A DNA stretch of 64,000 bases from Antedon mediterranea. Its lineage: Eukaryota > Echinodermata > Crinoidea > Comatulida > Antedonidae. Shown one piece after another: positions 10,905-22,001 of the stretch. Both the position numbers and the translations under genes were made by a program. Position 1 is the stretch's first letter, and each line of letters opens with the position of its first letter. The stretch is from NCBI RefSeq assembly GCF_964355755.1, contig NC_092671.1, positions 40,375,804-40,439,803 of the forward strand. Reading direction: 5' to 3'. Below the pieces are notes generated by a model. That model had not been told where the DNA came from, did no database searches, and saw only the letters and a list, made by a program, of their open reading frames with translations.

Positions 10905-13900
10905 TTACAGCACTGTTGTCATGTATTCTGTGGAAGCTGTTGTTAAGTTTGCTACAGCATCAGCTAAGAGTCCTGACTCAACAGCAGGCACATATAACAA
11001 ACCTACAAGAAAACATCAACTTTATAATTATCAAAACAGACAAGAATTAATAATATTAGATATTCTTTTTTACTTTAAATGAAAAATAAAAAAATTTTTT
11101 TGTCACATAAAGTTTGACAGTGTAGACAGAGATTAGCTAATGAGAGTATTTATAAGCTTGGCGAGTGCTTTCAATTCCTTTAAATGCACAGCAGGATCTG
11201 CTGGTCCAGCCTGTGGTATCAACTGAATCTGCTTGAGTGTGTAACACTAAAATAACAATTATCTTTGTTTACTGAATGTTTTGGCACATTTGCATTTTTT
11301 TCACATTTTCAAAAATGTTAAAAAAAGACAAAACAGAATTAGGTTTAAATAAATAAAAAGTAAACTTTCTTACCAGCAACTGAAGCAGTCATGAAGGAGG
11401 TAAGAGTACCGGTGATGAGGGCACGGATAGCAACTGAAGCAAGTTCACTCTTCTTTCCCGGGGCAAGTGATGACAACCCTCCAATTTGAATCCCAACTGA
11501 GCCAATATTGGCAAAGCCACACAAAGCATAAGTAACAATAACTTGAGAGCGTGCCTGTAAAATATTTGTATAACTTTAATATTATTTATTAATATAGAAT
11601 ACAAGATAAAAAAAACACACCAATGATTTATCAATTTAACCAAATATTGGTGGTATTTTTCCCCTTTAAATTACTGTTTTTCAGCAACAATTTGCTTTTT
11701 CTCGATTCAATATTTTGTCAAAGTGAATAGCCATTTGTGACATTAACATGGCATATTCAATTTTGAAAGCCTGTTGCTATTTATAATAAATCTAAAATAA
11801 ATATCATACCGATAAAGAACCGCTGTCTATGTAATACGATAGACGTTCATATGCAATAAATTCATTAACAAATGTTTTAGTTCCAATCAACTCAGCGACT
11901 ATTCCACAGTCCTTCCATTCAACGCCCATCACAAATGCCAAAGGCATAAATAAATATGAGCAGATCATCTGTAAGAGAAAATGATAAATTTGATAAATGT
12001 TTAGTGCATATTTTAATATACTAATCTGCCATGTTTTAACCTTGTTATGTAATGTTTGTTTCTTTTTTATTTTACCACTTAGTGTCGTACTGTTTCTATT
12101 TTAACCATTTTATCATATTTTAATGTTTTATATATATGAGAAGCAAGACAATTTTCAAGCCACAGTGCTTGATGGAATAAAATAATTGAATTGAAAATTG
12201 AATTGAACAGTTAGTACACATCTGCCATATATGTTCAAATGACCGACAACTTAACATCTTATCTGAAAGATGATATATCCTCTAGTAGAATAATAGCATA
12301 ATTGTAGACTTACTTCAAATGTAAGGTTTTCAATTCCTACTCTTGTTCCTAGATAACCAAGTAAAGCATTAAGGAATGCTAGTAGGGCCAAGAAGGCAAT
12401 AAGATTGACAGCAATGTTGGCGACCAGTCCAACTGCATTTGATGCACCAGTCGATGCTGCTTCAATGATGTTCCTTTCTTTACTAAAAGATAAAAAATTC
12501 ATATAAAATTAGGTTTGATAAACAATGTCACATCCCAAAACCAGCATATAATTGTTTGTTTAAATTGTTATCTCGTCAAAAACTGTTGAGGCATCATCAC
12601 GCCTTGGGAAAATCTCTCTCATTACCTTTGATATGGAATATGTATACATTTATTAAGCTTTACTGTTAAGCTCTGTCTACACTATCAAACTAATTTGAAA
12701 AAAAAAGGTGTGGTGTGCCAAAATATGGTAGTGATATAACATTATCAAGTCCATATATGGGCATATCACATTTTTTTTTGTGTAGTAGTAGTGTAGACAG
12801 AGCTTTAGGCCAGAAAAATGTGTTTCCCCAACACATTTCGAACCTTTCATCACACTGCAATGCATCAGATACATTGTTTGCCTAGGATATATATTTTTTT
12901 TCAAATTTGTATACTGCCCTCTCTAGTTTCAATGTAAATTCTTCAGATATTTAACCTTTCCAAATGGGAGGGACCTCTGTGAAACTTATGAACAAAACAT
13001 AAATATTAAGTTTACCCTTTTGGAAGAGTGACTTGCTCAACAGTTAAACTTTCAGATTTATCGACCTCTGGGTAGAAAAGCTTAGAAAGAGCTAGAGCCG
13101 CAGGAGCGGCCATTACAGATGCGCTGATTAAATGAGTTGCGCTGACACCGTATCCGATGTACGCTCCTAGAACCGTTCCAGCAATCGTTGCAAACCCACA
13201 AGACATCACTGCATGTAACTCAGACCTTGTCATTTTGTTTAAGAATGGTTGGATTAAAAGTGGCGCTTCCGTCTGAAAAGAAAATACAAATTAGTTCATT
13301 ATTTACACTGCACACCTTTCCACATTGCACTCATATCATATCAGTTAAATTTAACGTTCTTAATTCATGGTTATAAATATCATTTAGGACATTTTTTTCT
13401 AAGGTAGAAATATACTACCTAGAATGAATGAATTGTAAAGCCTTGTCTACACTATCGAACTAGTTTGACAAAAAAAGTGTGCCCAAATATGGTAGTGATA
13501 CGACATCATCATGTCCATATATGGGCACATTACATTTTTGTCACATAAAGTTTGATAGTATAGACAGAGCTTTAGAGTAGAGGACCTCTGCTGCACTAAG
13601 TTGGTATGTTTCCTTACCAAGTACCTTATCATTAAATGATAAATAATAATAAATAAATCGTTACCTGTCCAATAAAGATGTTACCAGCTGCATTCAATGA
13701 CTCACAAGCAGACGTATTCATGGTAGATGACATCACCCAAGCAATCTTACCAATCACAACTTGCATCACTCCAAGATAGTACAGAATGGAAATTACACTA
13801 CTGAAGTATATAACAACTGGCAACAACTAAAAGATAGAGGGCACACTTTAGTTAAGTTTGCACTGTATGCAGGACATCATGGGAATTTTATTCAATTTTA

Positions 13901-16900
13901 TTCATACATAATTGACATCTAGTTATATTATTTATAGATAGAAAATTACTATGTAGATAATATAAATATAGAAATATTAATCAATAACAATGTCAATCTT
14001 TCATTCAATAATGCAATATTAATTTGTATTTTCAAGTTTATATAAATTTATATAAATAAATATTTACAATTTGAAATTTCAATTCAATTTTATTTTCATA
14101 AGATACATTATGCAATAACAATACATGAGAGTTCTTTTTTTATCATCAATCATTTTAAATATGTTTTTAAAATGAATGCCTCACCTTAAAAGCAAAAAAG
14201 TGGTTAACAAAGGAGTCACCAAAGACAAACTTAGCACCAGCATCAGAATAGCTTAAGAAAATCTTGACAAGGCCTCCAAGCCAATTGAAGGATTCGTAGC
14301 CAACCGTTGATCGCAACACAAACAATCCAAGTAGAAACTGAATAGTAAGGCCACACACAACTGGTCTCCAATTTACCTGAATATTAAAAGATTTATAATA
14401 TGTTCTCTTTATTTCCCAAAATACTGAACAATTTACATCTTGTGGCCAAATGGCAAAGTGCAAGAATTGAGACAGCAGCAAAAAGGTAAAAATCTTAAAA
14501 GAAAACAAAAAGAAACAGGCACCAAAAAAAAAGTCAAAAAAGGCAATCTTATTTTTAAAGGTTACAATTTAATATTATAATACTAAAGAAATAAGCACAG
14601 CGCCCTCTGGAGCGAATTATAAATGATGAGAATGCAACGTTGTTGCTTCTCCTGACTTTACAGCATCTGGCATGTATCAAATCAGTGTAATAAAAGTGTA
14701 TTAAACAATGATTACCAGAACTATGTACTGTTAGTCAACTTTTACTTATACAGATAAATGTATTTTAAATAAGTTTTTAAGAAAGAGGAAGATGACTTAC
14801 TTGTCTGGGATGTTTTGAGAAGACAAAACAAAAGAGGATGATGCATATTGGTCCTAGTCCAGAAACAAGATGTTGTGGGTTGTCCTTGGTTGACATGCCA
14901 ACGTAGGTAACAAACAACACAATGAGACAGAGGAAAAATGGCCTGTAAAAAAAAAAAGGTTGGATTTAATAAATCTAATAAAACTATAGCTTATTTATCT
15001 AACTTTATTTATTACAAATTTGGCAAATAGCCCAAGAGGAAACCATGGGCCAACGCAGAAGTTACACTGTTGTAAAAAAAATAAAAACAAAGTCGTTGAT
15101 GAGCATACATTGAATATAAACACCTAAATAAATGAGGAATGACATTTAACATACAAACAGGATGTAGGAATACTTTGTATATAGTTTGACATGTTTGTAT
15201 ACAAAACATAGACAATAAAAAGGCAGTTTATGTTCAAAAGTGGTCATTATTCGACTATCTCAACACAGTAACCTCCAACAAACATTTATGCAAGAATGTT
15301 TTTCTTTTCTCATACACATCCAACAGTGAGTATTACTCGCCAATTACAGGGTTGATAAACTAATTTATTTTATATCATGCTTATAAACTAATTCTCATTT
15401 GAGGCTTAGGGAGTGGAGTTGGAAGAGTCGTGAGTTACAACCCTGCACTACGTCAGGATTGAACCCCGGACCTTGGGATTGGAAGGCAAGCATTTTAACC
15501 ACCAAGCTACACTAGAATATCTAACACAAAATTAAAACTGATAATAAAAAACATTGTATAAGTAATGTATTCACTAACCATTTCAGGATATACCAGTTGT
15601 GTGTGATTAAATCAGTGAACGGTTTTACTGCTTTGCATATTGTTTCTCCATAATGATCTCGAAGAAAACAATAGATAACGGCTGCAATGACTAAAACAGT
15701 AAGATACACTAACAATCTAGCACCTTCTGGATCATGTAGCCAGGAGAAAACAAGATACACAATCCAACCAATCGCAACCAACACCTTCACCCCACGCATT
15801 ATGATCTCATGGTGTTCTCCATAAACCTCCTTTGCCCCCTCACATATCTCATCCAATGCCTGCAAGACAGGAAATAATTTTTCAAACTTTGAAAGATTGA
15901 TTTTTTTATATTTATTGAACATTACATGATCAAATGTATAAATAACTACTCATTCGAACCATGACGTCATCACCTGCATTTTGTATAGTGATTGTGCGTC
16001 TAAATGCGTGTACTGCATTGTGACAACAAAAATGTGATGTGCCCTTATATGGACATGATGATGATGTCATATCACTATCATATTTGGGCATATCACTATC
16101 ATGTATGGGCACAACACACTTTTTTTGTCAGATTAGTTTGATAGTGTAGACAGAGCTTAACAGTTAGGTAGTGCAATAAGGCTAGAACTATAGTAAACTT
16201 ATTAAAATAGCACTCAACTTTGGTAAATTAACAATGTTTCATGTGTTATTAATAATAAACAGACAGTACCAGGATGTCCTGAGTCTGCTCTTGACCTATT
16301 GACTGTAATCTATATGCACAACATGTGTCGTTATATTCATCACAAATTAATTCTCTAGTTCTATACAGGCAAATTTACACAAACGAGCGGTAACAGTAAT
16401 ACAAATATAGCATCTATGTTTAAAAATCCCTTATGACCATTTACACACAACGCAGAGCGGACGGGCAAGTTCCGCTCAGGATACAGTAGATACAGATTCG
16501 ATGTGGGACAAGCAATGCTGCTTTCCGCTTGTCTGTGTAAATTGGCCTTAACTCTTTGAAATCAAAACATGTTTGCCTGCAAATTGGTGAAGTTGGTAAT
16601 AAATGAGAGAATACTTACAGACCAAGGAATACATGACTTAGGTGGTACAGTCTGTACTTCTCCTTCTTCCATTTTCTTTAGTTGGACTTCCTCTGGAGGA
16701 GTGACGTCTGTTGGTCCATTGTACCCCTTCTTTAAACTGCCATTTCCATTTGGTTGATCAAATTTGTACACCTCTCCTTGTTCATCCATCTCGTATGTAT
16801 TTTCCTGTAAAAATGAAAAAGAGTACAATAAAACATTATATCTAGAATACTTACAGGCTGTGCATCAAGATGGAGCGCGTTATTGTTACAAATATTTGCA

Positions 16901-17107
16901 CTACACTTTGCATAATAAATTGCATCAAAACAATACGTTAGTACTTAAAAATAATCTAAAAATCTTGATCAGAATTTATAATTTCTGTACAATAATGAAA
17001 ATAAAACTAGAAGAACCATTCAACACAATGAATATCACACTAAGATCAATCTACGATTTTGAAGACGTAAAAGTCACCTGTTTATTGGAAAGATCTTCAT
17101 AACTCAT
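10905..17107 (-). CDS. SLC28A3-like: SLC28-type concentrative nucleoside transporter, copy B (11 coding exons, complete)
   Basis: Sodium-coupled nucleoside transporter (CNT family) of the plasma membrane. Exons in reading order: 17078-17107, 16619-16804, 15579-15859, 14801-14942, 14185-14376, 13665-13826, 13016-13272, 12314-12482, 11810-11968, 11374-11554, 10905-11002. They join in frame at GT/AG sites and give 618 residues. The start [10 protein letters not shown] was chosen because its exon ends in phase 0, as the next exon requires. Signatures: [33 protein letters not shown] (Q331, E333), [46 protein letters not shown] (E509) and the intact [10 protein letters not shown] with substrate-binding Asn542. 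Every internal exon boundary and phase matches copy A, so the two arose by tandem duplication. Introns hold three family-1 MITEs and a SINE. An upstream exon at 25.3 kb could in principle be an alternative start, since it too can end in phase 0. Confidence 0.93.
11103..11134. mobile_element. Fragment of MITE family 1
   Basis: Right-end fragment only: CACATAAAGTTTGACAGTGT then AGACAGAG. It lies in the last intron of transporter copy B. Confidence 0.6.
12664..12808. mobile_element. MITE family 1, full copy
   Basis: Begins TTAAGCTCTGTCTACACTAT and ends TGTAGACAGAGCTTTAG, with the palindromic GGTAGTGATAT / ATATGGGCATATCAC interior. Lies in an intron of copy B. Confidence 0.85.
13437..13573. mobile_element. 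MITE family 1, full copy
   Basis: Begins AAGCCTTGTCTACACTATCG and ends AGTATAGACAGAGCTTTA. The interior carries CCAAATATGGTAGTGATA and TCCATATATGGGCACAT. Intronic in copy B. Confidence 0.85.
15240..15522 (-). mobile_element. tRNA-derived SINE (same family as 44880-45115)
   Basis: Read on the minus strand: a tRNA-like head with A box (TAGCTTGGTGGTTAAAATGC) and B box (GGTTCAATCC), then a body containing GTTTATCAACCCTGTAATTG and the tail-side block TACTCACTGTTGGATGTG. The body and tail blocks recur at 44880-45115. Intronic in copy B. Confidence 0.75.
16020..16162. mobile_element. MITE family 1 copy, left end degraded
   Basis: The right end GATAGTGTAGACAGAGCTTAA is intact in form; the interior has GTGATGTGCCC and TATTTGGGCATATCACTATC. 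The left inverted end is not recognisable. Intronic in copy B. Confidence 0.75.
16366..16553. mobile_element. MITE family 3 (AATTTACACAAACGAGCGGT ends)
   Basis: The left end AATTTACACAAACGAGCGGT pairs with a right end TGTCTGTGTAAATTGGCCTT. The interior holds ACACAACGCAGAGCGGACGG and CAGATTCGATGTGGGACAAG. Related copies lie at 39085-39262 and 48757-49510. Confidence 0.75.
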
Positions 17108-20100
17108 CTTGAAAAACTAAAACTGACAACAAACAATAGTGTTGTACAACAAATATACCCAAAGCGGAGTGATACGGTCCTTTCAAAGTTTTCTACCAAA
17201 CTAAACCAACAACCAATCAAGTTAAGTTTATATACTTGGAGTATTATTCCCAAGAGGTAAGTATCAATACATTGGTTTGAGGGCAGATTCCATCTCTACA
17301 GGTACATACAACATGCCTTTAGCAAGAAACTATAAATTATTATTGGTGAACTTCAGGTCAGAAACAATACTTAAAGTTCGCAACAGGTGAACACATCCAA
17401 AACAATCATAAAAAGTACTTCCATTCCTTTGAGAATAGCTAAAAACATTAAACCTTAAAGTATAAATCTTGCTTGCTATTAAAAAAGATTGTTATGGAAA
17501 TGGTACTGTGCATTTATATCAATATCATTTCACAGTACAATACAATGAGTTTTTAACATCATTTCCATTTAAGAGCATTATTATTTTTAATTTATGGGAA
17601 ATTATGTTTCAGAATACAATGCAAGCCAAAGTTCAGATGATCCGTCTCTTGCGATTTATATAGTCAAATTTTTTTAGCTGCATGTACGTACATTGCGTCC
17701 TAGTGGGAACCAAGCTTTAACTTGATAAACTGTTTATTTTAAATCAAATCAGCACTCCTAGGTTCAATAAGGTGATACCAACCCACACCTGATGGCCAAA
17801 AGGACCGATCAATATCTACTGGCATTCTCTCCAACGACTGCATTGAGCCTGAAGCTAAATTACAGTAGGTAACTTGCTGATAATTTAATTTCTAATCTAA
17901 TGAAAATAATTTTGGTTTACAGTTTCAAGCCCAAAGCACTGTTACAATATTTTTTAAATGATCAAAGTTTCATTTAATTAACTTTTAAGTTAAAAAACTT
18001 TTGGTTCACATAAAATGGTAAATGAAGAGTAAACAGATATAGTAACAACAGATAACTTTGTATAGTCCATAGCAAGACACTAGTATTATTACTGACTCAG
18101 ATAACTTTGTATAGTGCATAGTAAGACACTAGTATTATTACTGACTTTGTACAGTATTGTACTACTGTATAAATACATTTGATGTGTAGATAAATAAAAG
18201 TGTTACTTGTGCTCCTATTCAAAGATGCCATAATGTAGGTCTGTAAGAATGTAATATGTAGGTATATGGGTTACTGTAGATATGACATTATTGTATCTTA
18301 AGTCCAGAAAGGCACGTTTGGGTATGATCAAATGTGTAACATTTAAACCTCTAGGCTATAATTTCCTAAAATATTATCATCCACTTTTTCCTAAACTCCT
18401 AAAATAAAAAGTTTCTTGAATTTTCCTTTTTTTCCCTAAATTTATCACTATCTTATTTTACCCGATATAGATTTTGGAACCAAAATAAACATTGTTTAAT
18501 TGAATATCTTGATCAAAATGATATAAAGTTCAAACAAGTTCTACAGTAGCCTGGGGATGAAACAATTCCAAGTAAGCTGTAAGCAGTCTCTCTTGGAGCT
18601 TTGCTGTATCAGTAGCAAATGTACTATGCTCCGGATACATGTACAGGTACTATAGAAAAAGCTGGAACCAATGAGGTATTTATAAAACGTGCCATTATCT
18701 ATAGGAATACATTGAAAACTGCCAAGTTTGATTATGCTTTTATCTGAATCTTGGGCTTCTGGCATTACATGAAATACTATATATACCCACTACAGTAATT
18801 CATTAAATGAACTACTGTATATACCCACTACAGTAATTCATTACATGAACTACTGTATATACCCACTACAGTAATTCATTAAATGAAAAATGTGCAAATA
18901 AGGAGGATTGAGTATCTACAGTATTGTACAATGGTAGTGATTCAACTTGACCTTGGTCTCTTACAAATTCATTGAAAAATATTTAAAATGTTGAAAAGAA
19001 CCAAATAAATAACGAAATGGAACAGTTTTTCATGCCTTCCCCTTAATCAAACTTTGAAGCAGCATATACTTTGTAAAAAGTAAATACCTGTAAGTATTTC
19101 TTTATAAATGGTCAGAGTTTGTTTTAAAAAATTGAATCATTTCCATTATAATTTCAAGATCAAGCAAGGACTCCAACGACTAGAATTCTAAACTATTATC
19201 TTATGCTGGTATTGTTACAGTTAATCTATAGTAAAGCCATTGCTCATAAAATAAAAGATGATCAAATCCTGGATTATATAAGTAGAGGTAAAATTTTAAA
19301 TAAAAATATTCTAACCATTTCTGTATTCCACCATTCCTAACTAAACTAAGTGTAACTAAAAATGTAGAAACTAGCTCAATTTGAAAATTTTTAAATTGTT
19401 TTTTTTTTTCAACTTTACAATAGACAACAGTGTTGATCTATATTCTTGTTGGATAGGTATTTATTTAGAATTTATGCTTATTGTACTCTTTGCAACGTCA
19501 TATATCAATCAATTTGCTCCAATATACATTTACCAAAGTCAACTAGATTTAATTGATTTTATATAGTCTTTCTAACAGGTGTATTTTGATTGATTTATTA
19601 TAGGAAATGAAAACAGTCAAAACAATTTAACAGATATTAGGGCACTGGGCCAATTGGGTTCAAAAAATATCAGCTGTTTCTCAACATCACTAATTAGTCA
19701 CAAAATATAAACAATACTGTATTCAAAACAAATGTATTTCTTTTTAGTCGCGTGGACGCAACTCTATAGTTCACTATGTCGGTCGGTCTGTCTGTCGGTC
19801 CGGTATCACTATCACTATGCGTTTTATCGCTTTCTGACCTTATCTTGATATCAGTTTAATCTAGCTAAGTCAATTTTTCACAGTATATTCCTTATGGCCA
19901 GGAATCGATGTGGTTATGTTTTCACGGTGCACAATAAAAAATTATGCGGTCTACGCACGATTTAACGAAATCACGTTTGTAATTATATCTTCACAACCAT
20001 GAATCACAATTAAATAAAATTTGGTACTCATAAATTTCAGGGCATAAATCATCATATGGCAATACAATTACGTGCGTAGCGCATGCGTACGCGCGCTTAA

Positions 20101-21270
20101 AATTTAAAAAAATTATTTTCGATGAAATAAGAGTACGTTTCAGGCAATTTTAAGCGTTTACAAAATTGCCATGCGTGCGCACTGCGCGTTAAATGTTGTT
20201 GCGCACTCTTTTTGCCCGATTTCTGTTTTCTTGACTTACTTTTCAACTCGAAATTACGTTATACGAGCACGTCAAAAGTGACAGGCTACGCACGTGTAAA
20301 TTAAAAAAATATAAATGTTTTTAAACATTTCAACATTTTTAAACATGTTCAGTAATTTCGGTCAGTTGGTAGGTTAGTCGGAAAACACTAATGAGCACGT
20401 GACTGCAGCCATCTATATGGCCTTGTTTAAATACAATGTATAATACACAATATACTGCTGTATACTCGTAATTATAAATGTAATTTTTTATCTGTTCATT
20501 TTTTATGTGTCAATGTTACCAAAAAATGGATTTATTTCTCGTATCAGTTTACTTTTTAATAATTGTGTTGAAAAAGATAATTCTATTGACCCTTTTTTGA
20601 TAGTTATCAATGTTTTTTGTAAAAATATATGTGAAATATTTACAGGTTCTATTATGTTTTAATACATCTTGTACTGTTTTAAATATTTTTAATCCATTTA
20701 TTAGTGGCTGCAGATTTCCCGCTGTTGACTGTGACGGAAAATAAATAAATATTTCTACAGATACAGTTAACACTCATGAGTCTCAACAAAATACCAACAA
20801 ATTAAATTAAAGGTTATGCATATTATTAAATATGAAACTAACTGTTTAAATGCTGTACATCATGCTGCTGTCTGGACAATTATGTCTAGGACATGTGTCC
20901 CTTATGGGCAGAAAAGGTCAAGAGGTCATAACCCTAAAATCGGTGAAGTCACTACTGTGGCACAACACCCCTAAGGGCGCGTTTATACAACACGCTATTA
21001 CACGCATATTTTACACGCCTACGAGAAGTGTGTTGTATAACAACAAAGAGATTCCGTGTAATGAGATTTTAATTGCAAAAAAGGCTACTTGGCTGAATCC
21101 TAAAATTTGGTGGATTCCCGGTCGCCGTTACCGTGTTGGAAGTGTCCTCAGGGTATATTTTGACTTCTCGTTAAAACAGGTCGTAATGTCAATCATGTCA
21201 TGCGACGTTGCTAACAAGATTGGGCCCATTTATTGCTGCTTCGCTGCCAGCAATCATCATCCTACCACGT
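17108..21270. other. Repeat-rich non-coding DNA upstream of copy B
   Basis: No convincing gene. It includes a right-end fragment of MITE family 2 at about 17692-17720, a ~47-bp tandem duplication at about 18042-18147, three copies of a ~38-bp unit (ATACCCACTACAGTAATTCA) at 18777-18890, and a GC-richer block at about 19745-20400 with GGTCGGTCTGTCTGTCGGTC and GCGTAGCGCATGCGTACGCG, which looks like an old dispersed repeat. The promoter of copy B should lie just above 17107 but no clear core motif was seen. Confidence 0.5.
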
Positions 21271-21271
21271 C

Positions 21272-21468
21272 TTAAGCGTGGTTCCCACGCACTAGCGACG
21301 CAACACAAGGACGTAACGCAACGCAAGTGAATTGACCACCAATCACAATCGATGCTTTATTCGCTTGTGATTGCTAACTGTCTATAACTTCGCTTGTCAT
21401 TGGTTAAAACGCTTGCGTTGCGTTTACGTCCTTGCGTTAGTAACGTTCTAGTGGGAACCAAGCTTTAC
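21272..21468. mobile_element. MITE family 2 (TTAAGCGTGGTTCCCAC ends)
   Basis: Left end TTAAGCGTGGTTCCCACGCA, right end CTAGTGGGAACCAAGCTTTA. The interior is a foldback of GACGTAACGCAACGCAAG and CTTGCGTTGCGTTTACGTC. A closely similar copy is at 39449-39627. Confidence 0.88.
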
Positions 21469-22001
21469 GCCTAGTTACTGTAGCATAGTGGGGCCAACTC
21501 GTAGTGGTAGTAGGCCTCTATCGTTTCCCATTCCAAACAGAATAAAAAATAACATCGCAAAAATGGCATCTTCTTCCATAGTGTATAGATGAAACAATGA
21601 AACCCTTAAAATAACTTTTATTAATTTAAATGAACCGAGAACAAAATAAACAACAATGCAAACGTGAACGAATACAATAATGAAAATGATAAAAACCGCG
21701 CGAATACATCGGACAGCGCGGAGGCGACGATGATTGTTGACAACCCAGCCAATTCAAGCGATCAACGATTTGACCTTTTATCCTAGCATGCACTGCGTGT
21801 TGATGAAACTTCCGGTATAACACGGTATCGTGATTTCTAGTATAACAGCAAACGTTAAGGTGGGTTGACCTCGGTCCGAACAACACGCTAAAAATTAAAG
21901 CCGTGTTCAAATTTAGGGTGTTGTATAAACACGACCTAAGAGTGCAATTTGTAGCAAATCTATAATTTTCAAAAGACGAGGCCTGTCAATGGGTTACTTA
22001 C

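Noticed and set aside
16805-16915. Extra N-terminal exon of transporter copy B ending at the donor near 16858
   Set aside because: The donor is good, but its only open frame would join the next exon out of phase; the exon at 17078-17107 fits in phase.
20850-21275. 141-residue plus-strand open frame
   Set aside because: It has no recognisable domain and its end runs into a MITE; likely chance or old repeat.
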